This document shows positions 1 through 10,456 of a DNA stretch of 64,000 nt, piece by piece; within the stretch, counting starts at the first letter, position 1, and each line of letters opens with the position of its first letter. The notes beneath the pieces were generated by a model. That model worked only from the letters and a program-made list of their open reading frames with translations. It was not told where the DNA came from and searched no databases. This DNA is from Hygrophila difformis. Its lineage: Eukaryota > Streptophyta > Magnoliopsida > Lamiales > Acanthaceae. Where the stretch lies: assembly GCA_030278955.1 (NCBI GenBank), contig JAOANR010000002.1, positions 26,894,057 to 26,958,056 of the forward strand, given 5' to 3'. The translations under genes and the position numbers were made by a program.

Positions 1-1948
1 AATAACATACACCTTGGGGAATCGAACCCGCAAGGCAAGTGAAAGTAGCGGACCCTATACAGACACACTCCGGAGCCCTAGGTAACCCCTACGGATACAC
101 CTAGGAGTATAGACTCATACAATCACGCAACATAATATTTCCTTGGCGCCGTTTTGGCCACCAAAAAGAGGGGGCGGCCCAACGAGCCCACGCCAAGTGC
201 ACTTACCCTCCAAAAATTGGGCATCTAACTCGATCAAAACTCACAAAGTTTCAAAATCCACATTTTAATCATTACAACTCATGTCTACATTTCCAGAATT
301 CATAAGATTCATAAAAGAGTAGCAATCGACTCAATAACCATCAAAACGTACGAAACCAAATTTTACCGGTAAGAACACACCGTAGCAGTTTCCAAATTCG
401 TACAAGGAAATGTAGTAAAACTTTGTAGAAAATTCTAAAAATTTTACAGGTGCTAAGAGACATCAAAATAAACATTTTTCTCAGAAATAGGTCTTAGCAA
501 ATTCGGACTCTAAGTTGCTCAAAAAAAATCATTTCAGAAACTCATTTCCAAAGGGTGCAGAGATCACTGTTCATCCGACCACAGTTTACTTAAAAATCCA
601 TAACAATTCGAAGGATGATCCAAAAATTCTGAAATTTCACAGGGATGAACTAGACACATAGATGAACAATTTTCATGAAGAACCTAACCATCAAAAACGA
701 TCATAGCTAGGAGTAATACGGACTACAAAACTGAACATGCTAGGAAATGAAATCTGTCATCATGCACTTCAGGAAATACCAGATCTATTTTCGACGACCA
801 AATCAAGTCCAAAAATTATGAAAATTTACAGAGATCATCTTTAAAGTGTTAGGAACATTTTTCATTTAGACAAGTTCTTCCAAAAACGAGAGGATCTAGG
901 CGAGAAAAGCACAACAATAAAATCTACTCGGAAGAAACCCTAAAAGACGATTTTGGCATAGGATGAAAATCGAACTACAACTCAAAGAATACTCAACCAA
1001 AAGCTCTAAAATTCGAGATGCACAACACTAACTTACCCTTGGTGAGATTTGGATCGAAATCCCCCTTCTTGTTTGCTCCAAAGTCGACCAACACAGTTCC
1101 TTCTTCCAAGATCTACCGAACGAATTCTATTTTGAAGAGATTGAAAGAGTTCCTTAGATTTGGGGCTTGAAATTCGAAGTAGGGACAAGGGATAGGATTA
1201 GAACACTTACCTATCAATGGATGAATGTCTAGGATGCTTGAGGATCGACCAATTCTCCTGGAACAAGTAGAAGAACCCTCACCAACTCACAACACTTAAG
1301 GAGAAGACAAATTTTCGGATGAATGGATGAGGAGTAGTTTTTGGGGCTGTTAAAGGCTTGTTTTATGGAGGTTTAGAGTTCCTATGGGTGCCATGAAGAC
1401 CCTAGGGAAGTGGTGCATGAATAATGGCAGTCAATACACCATTTAAGTCCCTCAAAACTTCATCCAACCCACCTAACTCCAACATGGTTTACTTAATCCA
1501 TTTTGTGTACATGTATCCTTCTTAATCCAAGTTGTAGGTGAGTCTAATACACTTAAAAGCTATCCAAAACTACCCCAATGCGTGCATGAATGTCTTAGGA
1601 ATTGATTCCAATCGGTTGGAATCGCCCTCCTTGGAAAATAGGGTGAAAAACGCGTGAAACGCGTGAGAACGCAGTCCAGCAGCTGCCGACGCGCGGGTGG
1701 CGCGCACCGCGTCGCCACCGCGCGGCCACCTGCTGCGTTTTCCCTTTTTTTTATTATTATGATTTTTAATTTTAAAAACCATAATATAAATTATCCATGA
1801 TTAATAGATAATTCGATAACTCTCTTCGAGTTGCTATCGTCCGAAAATATTTAATTCCGCTCTCTCGGAATTATTTCGGTTGCGATAGTTAAATCCAATT
1901 CTTTAATTTTTGGATTTAATAATCGATGTTGATTTCTCGGGTATTACA
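1..1948 (-). repeat. Element A 3' LTR (partial)
   Basis: This matches 4541-6492 almost base for base. On the minus strand it begins TGTAATACCCGAG at 1948. It carries a GC-rich island (about 1650-1735), an exon/intron-like leader with donor-like ACTTAC (reverse of GTAAGT) at 1031-1036 and 1205-1210, three copies of a roughly 190-bp degenerate repeat near 431, 624 and 814, and the last unit of the T-arm-like minisatellite at 12-35. A 70-codon minus frame at 1570-1782 lies in the GC-rich island and shows no protein character. Confidence 0.85.
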
Positions 1949-2119
1949 GTCTACCCCCCTTAGAAATCAACTTCGTCCTCGAAGTTGGGTCGCACTCGGA
2001 AAGCAACACCAACATAAGTAGTTTTACACGCATAGAATTATTGAGGCTCGAAAATTAAATTCTTACCTCAACGCGTGACATCTCTGTGGGGTATCACATC
2101 CTCTCCCCCTTAGGACCGC
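1949..2119 (-). other. Element A double polypurine tract with an internal LTR-start copy
   Basis: On the minus strand the end of gag is followed by a first purine run and TGTGATACCCC (reverse complement at 2089-2119), which looks like a polypurine tract joined to an LTR start. About 130 bp further on come an 8-bp-stem hairpin (CAACTTCG / CGAAGTTG, 1968-1987), a second purine run (1949-1963) and the real LTR start at 1948. The same double arrangement occurs in elements B and F. The inner LTR start resembles the true LTR start of element D more than A's own, which suggests an LTR acquired by recombination. Confidence 0.6.
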
Positions 2120-2139
2120 AGTTATGTCCCCATAACTGC

Positions 2140-3296
2140 CTATGAATTTTCTTGCTGGTTGCGATGCTGTTGTGGTCTCTGTCCTTGATTATTGGGATGA
2201 TTTGGCCCAGTCGGCCGATTTTCGTGCGGAGGGTTCACCAGATCCAACCTCTTCTCGATCATCTCCTCGCGAACATTGCACTCTCTGATCATGTGGTCTT
2301 CCCCACCACATCTATAACAAGTTCCACGCTTAGGGCACTCGCGTACCAGATGAGCTTTGTGGCACTGCGGACATCATGGTATGGATGTACCCCGGGTGTC
2401 ATTTCTCTTGTTGTTCAAACTCTGTCTGCATTCTCCTTAGGTCCATTGAACTTAGTTTGACCATTGTCCTTCCTCAATTTGTTATTATTGTTGCTTCGAT
2501 TCTTTTTCTCAAATCCTTGCGAGCCCTTGCTCGACTCACCATTGTCCTTACGCTTCAATCGCTGAACACGAGCGATTGCTACAGCTCGGTCATACACTGC
2601 CTGTAGTGTATTGTGTTGTCCTCCAACCAGTACCTCCCTGATACTGAGGTTCAACTCCATTTCGAATTTCTGAGCCTTGTCAGAATCAGTCGGCACAAGT
2701 CTCGGAGCAAAGCGAACTAGCTCCTTGAACTTGGTGTAGTATTCTTGCACCGTTTTTCCTCCTTGTCTTAAGTTAATAAATTCTTCATACCTTGCAGCCT
2801 TAGTGCTCAGTGGATAAAACCTCTCCCTCAAGGCTTCCTTAAATTCTTCCCATGTATAAACCTTCTCAACTTCGGCCGAATCTCCTTGGAGATGTTGCCA
2901 CCACTCGTCCGCCTCTCCATCCAGATAATAGGTCGCCAACCGAACTTTCTCGTTCTCGGGGCATTTGACGGCAGTAAGAAGCTTGTCAAAAGTTCGGATC
3001 CAATTCTCCAACTTGGTTGGGTCCTCTTGGCCGTCATAATGAGGTGGTTTGTAAGGGTTCACCAATGCTAGGTAGTTGCCTCGGGCTACCGGCGGTGGTA
3101 CACCCGCTTGTGCACGTTGCACCTCGGCATTTCCTAGTGCTACGAGAACTTCCTCAATATTCCTTAGACGCTCATCCATATTGTTGGGAACAGGAGGCAC
3201 TCGCCCTCCTACGTTTTGAGGAAAGTCATTGTTGTTAGGTGCGTTAGCACCACCGTTGTTTGGGACTACCCTCCTTGGCCTTCCCCTAGGTGCCAT
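2140..3296 (-). pseudogene. Element A gag, frameshifted before the zinc knuckles
   Basis: ATG at 3296 opens a 293-residue frame ending at 2415. It has a basic N-terminus (MAPRGRPRR) and a Retrotrans_gag-like capsid domain at about residues 85-215, including LATYYLDGEADEWW, FKEALRERFYP and GGKTVQEYYTKFKELVRFAP. The two CCHC knuckles expected after it lie in another frame at about 2280-2375 (CYRCGGEDHMIREC is readable), and that frame closes with TAG at 2140-2142. The intact plus-strand homologue at 10457-11557 has capsid and knuckles in one frame, so this copy carries a frameshift near 2400-2420. The Gag would package element RNA. No pol follows. Confidence 0.85.
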
Positions 3297-3773
3297 TTCT
3301 GTTATTCAAGCACGCGAAGATGAGTTTCTAGTCTAAGGCACGCTAACAGTTAGGAAGATCTAAATGATAGGAAGGGCAAGAGGAGAGAATAGATATGTGC
3401 AAACTAAGCACCCTTGACCAAGTTCTAAGGCTAAAGCAAGGTTAGATTCAAGTTAGTGGCTCTAAGGCAAGGTCAATCGACATACCAACTAAGAACATTA
3501 TCAAATACACGTGACATGCATATAAATACTTTGGAGCATTTTAAAAAAAATGATGGATGTATGCAAATGCATCCCCCCCAAAAAAAATATTTATGCATTT
3601 TTCAAGACTTGTCGAAATAATTGTTATATAATTCCCATGGGTTTTAAAATAAAATTCATTTCCATGGAAATAATATTTGAAATGCTTAAAAGTAATATTG
3701 AATATTTTGGGCCTCTATAGTGGGCCGAAAAATAATAGCTTTAAAAAAAAATTTCCGGTCTCTGATACCACTT
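3297..3773 (-). promoter_or_regulatory. Element A leader and primer-binding site
   Basis: Reading leftward from the 5' LTR, TGGTATCAGAGACC lies at 3757-3770, three bases from the LTR end. The first ten bases match the site complementary to initiator-Met tRNA; the following C-to-A change weakens the match. The rest is an AT-rich untranslated leader up to the gag ATG, with no coding signal. Confidence 0.75.
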
Positions 3774-4101
3774 TGTAACACCCCGGATTTGATCACCCAG
3801 GCCAGGGCATTACCGCCACACCTTCCCAAGCAAGACGCGAACCATTTCGAGCTCACTTGAGAAGATGCTAAGGCTAAGTTGTACCAATACTTAAAAATAA
3901 TTTAAAAACCATTCAATAAGTGCCCGAAGGTTTAAATCAGAGTTAAGTCAAACATACATAATTTAAAACAGTGCGGAAGCTAAGGGCCAAACACGGCCAA
4001 ACATAAGTTTGGAATTCATAAAAAAAAAATTAAAAACAAGTGCGACAAGTCTTCGGAAATTCCCATCCCAAATGTAAATGCCATGCGCTAATCTTCAACA
4101 T

Positions 4102-5576
4102 CTGAAAAAAAAATGAGACAACGTATCTATCAGTACAACGGTACTGAGTAAGTTAATGTATAGCATAACAAATTTTAAAGTTTTAGAAGAGAGATTTAAA
4201 GTTAGAATTTGAAATTTAAAAAGGAAGGTCGAGTAAAAATAATTCCGGAAGATTTTTACACTTTGCCATACGAATAATATATCATTATTCATTTTTTTTT
4301 ATCGAGAACAACCATTCTTGGGGAATCAAACCCTCAAGAGCTCAAACACATTCTTTCACCATTGTTTCCATATGATCGAGGATATCATTGTTTCCAGAAC
4401 TCAAATACCTTCGTTTACCATTGTTCATTATGATCGAGGACAACCATTCTTGGGGAATCAAACCCGCAAGAACTCAATATACATCCTAGGGAATCGAACC
4501 CATAGGAGTCAACAATATCCTGGGGAATCGAACCCGCAGGAATAACATACACCTTGGGGAATCGAACCCGCAAGGCAAGTGAAAGTAGCGGACCCTATAC
4601 AGACACACTCCGGAGCCCTAGGTAACCCCTACGGATACACCTAGGAGTATAGACTCATACAATCACGCAAAATAATATTTCCTTGGCGCCGTTTTGGCCA
4701 CCAAAAAGAGGGGGCGGCCCAACGAGCCCACGCCAAGTGCACTTACCCTCCAAAAATTGGGCATCTAACTCGATCAAAACTCACAAAGTTTAAAAATCCA
4801 CATTTTAATCATTACAACTCATGTCTACATTTCCAGAATTCATAAGATTCATAAAAGAGTAGCAATCGACTCAATAACCATCAAAACGTACGAAACCAAA
4901 TTTTACCGGTAAGAACACACCGTAGCAGTTTCCAAATTCGTACAAGGAAATGTAGTAAAACTTTGTAGAAAATTCTGAACATTTTACAGGTGCTAGGAGA
5001 CATCAAAATAAACATTTTTCTCAGAAATAGGCCTTAGCAAATTCGGACTCTAAGTTGCTCAAAAAAAATCATTTCAGAAACTCATTTCCAAAGGGTGCAG
5101 AGATCACTGTTCATCCGACCACAGTTTACTTAAAAATCCATAACAATTCGAAGGATGATCCAAAAATTCTGAAATTTCACAGGGATGAACTAGACACATA
5201 GATGAACAATTTTCATGAAGAAACTAACCATCAAAAACGATAATAGCTAGGAGTAATACGGACTACAAAACTGAACATGCTAGGAAATGAAATCTGTCAT
5301 CATGCACTTTAGGAAATACCAGATCTATTTTCGACGACCAAATCAAGTCCAAAAATTATGAAAATTTACAGAGATCATCTTTAAAGTGTTAGGAACATTT
5401 TTCATTTAGACAAGTTCTTCCAAAAACGAGAGGATCTAGGCGAGTAAAGCACAACAATAAAATCTACTCGGAAGAAACCCTAAAAGACAGTTTTGGCATA
5501 GGATGAAAATCGAACTACAACTCAAAGAATACTCAACCAAAAGCTCTAAAATTCGAGATGCACAACACTAACTTAC
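4102..5576 (-). other. Intron-like cassette in element A LTR
   Basis: On the sense strand GTAAGTTAG starts at 5576 and TTTTTTTTTCAG ends at 4102, with CTGAT about 30 nt before the CAG. A shorter intron-like segment with GTAAGTGTT at 5750 and CGGTAG ending at 5653 precedes it. The same donor/acceptor pair occurs at matching positions in every related LTR of the window. Splicing is inferred from consensus only. Confidence 0.5.
4312..4575 (-). repeat. T-arm-like hairpin minisatellite, element A
   Basis: Five units can be read on the plus strand around GGGGAATCGAACCC, each closed by short complementary arms: CTTG/CAAG (twice), CCTA/TAGG, CCTGG/GCAGG and CCTTG/CAAGG. The arms change together from unit to unit. 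The sense (minus) strand reads GGGTTCGATTCCCC, which contains the pol III B-box consensus GGTTCGANTCC and a 3-bp stem with a 7-nt TTCGATT loop, as in a tRNA T-arm. Spacers are less conserved. Confidence 0.75.
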
Positions 5577-6492
5577 CCTTGGTGAGATTTGGATCGAAAT
5601 CCCCCTTCTTGTTTGCTCCAAAGTCGACCAACACAGTTCCTTCTTCCAAGATCTACCGAACGAATTCTATTTTGAAGAGATTGAAAGAGTTCCTTAGATT
5701 TGGGGCTTGAAATTCGAAGTAGGGACAAGGGATAGGATTAGAACACTTACCTATCAATGGATGAATGTCTAGGATGCTTGAGGATCGACCAATTCTCCTG
5801 GAACAAGTAGAAGAACCCTCACCAACTCACAACACTTAAGGAGAAGACAAATTTTCGGATGAATGGATGAGGAGTAGTTTTTGGGGCTGTTAAAGGCTTG
5901 TTTTATGGAGGTTTAGAGTTCCTATGGGTGCCATGAAGACCCTAGGGAAGTGGTGCATGAATAATGGCAGTCAATACACCATTTAAGTCCCTCAAAACTT
6001 CATCCAACCCACCTAACTCCAACATGGTTTACTTAATCCATTTTGTGTACATGTATCCTTCTTAATCCAAGTTGTAGGTGAGTCTAATACACTTAAAAGC
6101 TATCCAAAACTACCCCAATGCGTGCATGAATGTCTTAGGAATGGATTCCAATCGGTTGGAATCGCCCTCCTCGGAAAATGGGGTGAAAAACGCGTGAAAT
6201 GCGTGAGAACGCAGTCCAGCAGCTGCCAGCGCGCGGGTGGCGCGCACCGCGTCGCCACCGCGCGGCCACCTGCTGCGTTTTCCCTTTTTTTTTTTTATTA
6301 TTATGATTTTTAATTTTAAAAACCATAATATAAATTATCCATGATTAATAGATAATTCGATAACTCTCTTCGAGTTGCTATCGTCCGAAAATATTTAATT
6401 CCGCTCTCTCGGAATTATTTCGGTTGCGATAGTTAAATCCAATTCTTTAATTTTTGGATTTAATAATCGATGTTGATTTCTCGGGTATTACA

Positions 6493-6715
6493 TTTTAATA
6501 TTTATAAATAAAGTAATTTAAAATATATCTAGAATAATATAGAGTATTACAATTTTCGACTTCACGGGTTCGTGGTATTTAAATTCCTTTTTAATCTTTG
6601 GAATTAGATTCCATTTCTCTTTTTATTTTTATTTTATTTATTTAATTATTTATTTATTTATTTATTTATGTGTTTATTTATTTATTTATGGGTGACTGAT
6701 TTCACGGGTACTACA
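6493..6715 (-). repeat. Element B 3' LTR, right-end fragment
   Basis: This is nearly identical to 27952-28163, including the TTTA-rich tract at about 6625-6690 and the end CACGGGTACTACA (minus strand: TGTAGTACCCGTG). The remainder of this LTR was displaced by element A. Confidence 0.85.
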
Positions 6716-6888
6716 GTCTACCCTCCTTAAGAATCAACTTCGTCATCGAAGTTGTGTTTTTAGCTTCTCTCGAGCTAAAAACTATGGTCCTTCGTTAATA
6801 TTGGTTTTTTTTTCTTTATTATTTTTTTTTGTGACTGAACTCAGAATTAAAATTTCCAAGCTGTCTATGTACCCTGTGAAGGGATCAA
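6716..6888 (-). other. Element B polypurine tract, hairpin and internal LTR-start remnant
   Basis: Next to the 3' LTR is the minus-strand purine run (6716-6729), then the hairpin CAACTTCG/CGAAGTTG at 6735-6754. Rightward, the sequence resembles the LTR start of element D (the tract with CCCTGTGAAGGGATCAA). This is the same double-boundary arrangement as in A and F. Element C landed at its right edge (TSD gccat 6889-6893 and 14782-14786). Confidence 0.6.
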
Positions 6889-7905
6889 GCCATTGTAATA
6901 CCCGGGATTTTTATCGGCGTTCAAGGAATCAAATTTATTTCTTAATCCGATCAAGGTTGAAATATCTCCGAGAAGAAGAAAATAATTTACCACAACAAAT
7001 TATTGCTCGGAAATGAAACGCCGATAGAATCAAAAATTCAAAATGGAATAAAAGAGGGAAAGGAAGCCCGAAGAAATTCCATGAATCAAGTTAAAAGAAT
7101 CGGAATTAAATTCAAGAAGGAAAAGAATTTTAATTCCAAAAACCCGTGAAGTCGGGAATAATTTAATCAGATAAATTACACGAGAGTCGAAAGACGATGA
7201 ATTCAAGCCGACGGATTCAAACTCGACGGATTCAAGATTTCGAATATGAAATTCATTGGAGTCGAAATAAATTTAAGAAAGGAATCGTAACCCGAGAACG
7301 ACCCGAAAAATCGAGCACGAAAATGTAGAAGGATAGAAGTTCGAAAGAGACGAGAAAAAGGCCCGACGGATCGCACGACCCGGCCCAGGCCGCAGCCCAG
7401 GCCAGGGCCGCGCGGTCTCCGCACGGGGACGCGCCAGGAGCGCGCCAAGCAGCAGTTTGCTGCAAATCGAGCGGGATGGACGATTCTTGCCAAAAATTTC
7501 GACCCCGAGTATGGTAAGTCGATCTCAGTCGAATGGAAGGCTATTAGGTCGAATTTGACCAGCCTCCCACTCGATTCTCAGTCAATTCAAGCCACTCCTC
7601 ATCCGAAATCTCTCCCAAAAACCGAAAAACCAAGTTCTTCGCTTCCGACGACTTTCCGGCGGCTTTCCGGCGACCATAATCGATCAAGGGAGTGTGTAGA
7701 TCAAGGATCTCAGGCCTTGGAGTAGTGGTAAGATGTGAATCAGATTTCCTATTCTTTTTAAAGATCATAAACATCATCCTAACTTACGGGCTTTTGCTTG
7801 TAAACACAAAATCGGAGCCGAAGAGAAAGAGACGAGTAGATTGGGCGTATTCACGGACTCCGGAGACCATCCCGACGAAATCTAAGACTTTAGATCTTAG
7901 ATACT

Positions 7906-9647
7906 GTAAGTTGATTCTTCTCATAACCGTTTTGGTGCCCTAAAAATCGAATGGAATGCAAGGTTTAATCAACACACGAAAATCTGTCCCAAACACCCTC
8001 CCTATGTGCAGTTTCTGAAATCCAATTTTTAGACCCTTTTCGAGCTTTCAAACGGAGAAACTTAAAACTACAAAATTGTTCCTAAGGACTTAAAGTATAC
8101 TGTGTTAAATTTTCAGAAATTTTCGTCGATGTTTGGTCCGTCAAATCGAATCTGGTATATTCTGCATTTTCGTTTAAAACCCAACCTGTGGCAGTTTTGC
8201 GTGTTCGACTCCCTTGACGTTTTTCTAATGGATCCCATCAAAACTAAACTTTTATGTAAAAACGAAAGTTGTAGCTAACTGTCTAAATATTGTGTCCGTA
8301 AAATTTCACGCGTTTTTGTTAAGTTTTGATACTCGAAATTTCACCGAGAAGATTCTGCGTTTTTAAATACCTTCGAAAATCCTGACAGCTTTCATATGCG
8401 GACTTCATGTGGATTTTTCTCTCACCTTCGGTCGAAACCAATCTTTGATGTGAACATAAGTTGTAGATACTTGTCTCAAGATTATGCCCGTAAAATTTCG
8501 TGAACTTTTGTTAACATTTAAACCTTTAAATTGATCCGAACAGCCTGTGTTTTTGAAAAGAAAACTTGACAGATTTTTATCCGAACTTGATGCGTGGATC
8601 TGATCTGATCCGGAGTGTTTCCGGACAAAATACCTCTAATAGAACTTGTTCATTTTTGTGTCGTTTACATGCCTGTAAAATTTCATAATTTTCGGAGTTC
8701 GTTTACTAGGTCGGAAACATGTTTTAAAAACAGTGCGCTGTTACCGGAAAGTGGCAGATTATACTTTTTAAGAATATCGTAAAATTTGACTTGTTTCCTT
8801 ACCCGTTTTCGAGAAACCTAAAACACAAAAGTTGTTCGTTAGGGTGTCGTTGGTACACTGAGTAAATTTCATAGTAACCGCCTTAAGAATGAATTTTTGA
8901 AACCAAAAGGCGTAATCTGCGACGTGTGCGCTTACTAAACCTTGAGATTCATTGAAAACTGTCCTTGCGACACTTTCAACAATTTTGAAAACTTTATGAT
9001 TTATGATCGAATTGGGAACTATGAAATCTTGATTATGTGGCTTGTGGACATAAGAGCCCAAGCGTACGACTAGCGGACATAAGAGCCCTAGTGAAACACT
9101 AATTATGAGGCTTGTGGACATAAGAGCCCAAGCGTACGACTAGCGGACATAAGAGCCCTAGTGAAATATTGATTTGAGGCTTGTGGACATAAGAACCCAA
9201 GCGTTCGACTAGAGGACATAAGAGCCCTAGTGAAATATCGACCATGAGGCTTGTGGACATAAGAGCCCTAGCGAATGGTGATTTGTAAGACTTGTGGACA
9301 TAAGTGCCCAAGTGGAAACAAAAGTAGAAGAATGAAATATTAGCTATGCGAGAACATATAATTTATCCCATGAATTATGAAACCCTTTAACTTATGGTAA
9401 ATTCCTTTTGTTAAATTTCTAAAAATTTATATACTTAGTATTTGTCTACGTCTCTTTACGTTTAGAATCATGTAGTTAAATTCTTATTATTAATGTTGAC
9501 AAAATACATTTTTATATTATAAAATGTGCATGAGTAAAAAGGAGAATTTTATTAAGTATATTTTAAAACCCATTATTGTTATGTTAAGAATTAACTTACT
9601 CAGCGCGTTTTTGCTGACCCAAACCGTTTATCCCCTTTTTCTTACAG
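7906..9647 (+). other. Intron-like cassette in LTR C/F (left)
   Basis: The donor GTAAGTTGA is at 7906. The acceptor TTTTTCTTACAG ends at 9647 and is followed by AGCATG. CTGACCC lies about 30 nt before the acceptor. A first short intron-like segment runs from GTAAG (7728) to GAGTAG (7839). The cassette contains five degenerate repeats spaced 184-193 bp, centred on AAGTTGT...GTAAAATTTC (near 8071, 8264, 8456, 8640 and 8828), and the hairpin minisatellite. Confidence 0.5.
9036..9312 (+). repeat. Hairpin minisatellite, LTR C
   Basis: Units share the core GGACATAAGAGCC. Seven units alternate between arms CTTG/CAAG and CTAG/CTAG, with one mixed unit (CTTG/CTAG) near 9250. The core is therefore constant while both closing arms switch together. 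The sequence is unrelated to the arrays of A/E, D and F but sits at the same place in the LTR, about 280 bp before TTAACTTACTCAG. Confidence 0.75.
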
Positions 9648-9985
9648 AGCATGAAGATTATGCATCGTCATATGCATACATGGGAATATTTGGAGAAATC
9701 TCTATTTTAAACCCCTGCATTTAATTACGACTTGCATGAACGGGACTGTTTAACCCGTGTTTTGGCCATGTCGGCCCTTATACTTTATTTCCGCTGCACA
9801 ATTTATATTTCCGCTGCAACTTTGATGTATTATTTTTAAATTATATATGAATGGGCTGTTTGAATGTTTTAAATTCTGAAAAACCATAGCCTTGCATCTC
9901 TTTAGTGAGCCCGGAGAAACCGTGTCTTGCTAGGGAGGTGTGGCGGTGGCATCCCGGCCTGGGTTACCAAAACCGGGGTGTTACA
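9591..9985 (+). repeat. 3' 395 bp of F 5' LTR, identical to 14197-14591
   Basis: I saw no difference between this segment and 14197-14591. To its left, homology between the two LTRs stops abruptly at the conserved TTAACTTACTCAG. It contains the splice-acceptor-like site (9647), a 19-codon ORF starting at ATG 9650, GGCCATGTCGGCC and the LTR end GGGGTGTTACA, and it abuts the primer site. Confidence 0.8.
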
Positions 9986-10456
9986 GGATGGTATCAGAGC
10001 CCGGATTATTTTGAAGCTATTATATCTGCCCAATTATTATTTTGAAGTTAAAGCCCAAATTTTTAGCCCAAAATTTTTTTAGAAGCCCAAGAAATTATTT
10101 TTGGCCCAATAACCTTGTTTTTATTTAAAGCCCAAATAATTTATTTCTTTCGGCCCAATATAGTGGCCCAAACCTTTTATCCTTATTTTAACCTATCCAT
10201 GGAATAAATTTATTTTTAAAACCCATGGATAAATAAATGCATGCATGAATTTTTTTTTTTTGGGGGATCACATATGCATATGCATACATAAATATTTACA
10301 CTAACTCTTTTTATGTGAATTATCGGTGATAAGAAACACTCCTACCTTAGAACTCGACATGACCTTGACTTAGGAGCGCTTGCTAAAGACTGACTTTGCC
10401 TTAGTCCTAGATCTTGATCACTTAGAAACTTATCTTCGCGTGCTTCTATAACAGAA
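9986..10456 (+). promoter_or_regulatory. Element F primer-binding site and gag leader
   Basis: TGGTATCAGAGC at 9989-10000, three bases after the LTR end, matches the initiator-Met tRNA primer site of plant Ty3/gypsy and Ty1/copia elements. The AT-rich leader that follows has no ORF of note before the gag ATG at 10457. Confidence 0.85.

Larger units (their letters stand above)
1..6492 (-). mobile_element. Element A: gag-only LTR retrotransposon, left end cut by window
   Basis: The element reads right to left: 5' LTR 3774-6492, a primer site, a degenerate gag, polypurine tracts and a 3' LTR 1-1948 that runs off the window. The two LTR copies are near identical; by eye I noted roughly 17 substitutions and a 4-nt T-run difference over about 1.95 kb, so the insertion is fairly young. 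The internal region is only about 1.8 kb and has room for gag but not for protease, reverse transcriptase, RNase H or integrase. This fits the non-autonomous gag-only class described in plants (TR-GAG type). It sits inside the 3' LTR of element B: the flank starting at 6493 matches 27952-28163. The right flank starts tttta; the left duplication lies outside the window. Confidence 0.85.
3774..6492 (-). repeat. Element A 5' LTR (2.7 kb)
   Basis: The left end reads TGTAACACCCC and the right end GGGTATTACA, so on the sense strand the LTR runs TGTAATACCC...GGGGTGTTACA. Sense order is: AT-rich start, GC-rich island (6215-6280), leader with donor-like sites at 5745-5750 and 5571-5576, three degenerate 190-bp repeats (4970-5410), T-arm-like minisatellite (4312-4575), acceptor-like CAG at 4102-4104 and the LTR 3' end next to the primer site. 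Short frames here (6122-6313 and 6135-6326, among others) have no protein character. Confidence 0.88.
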
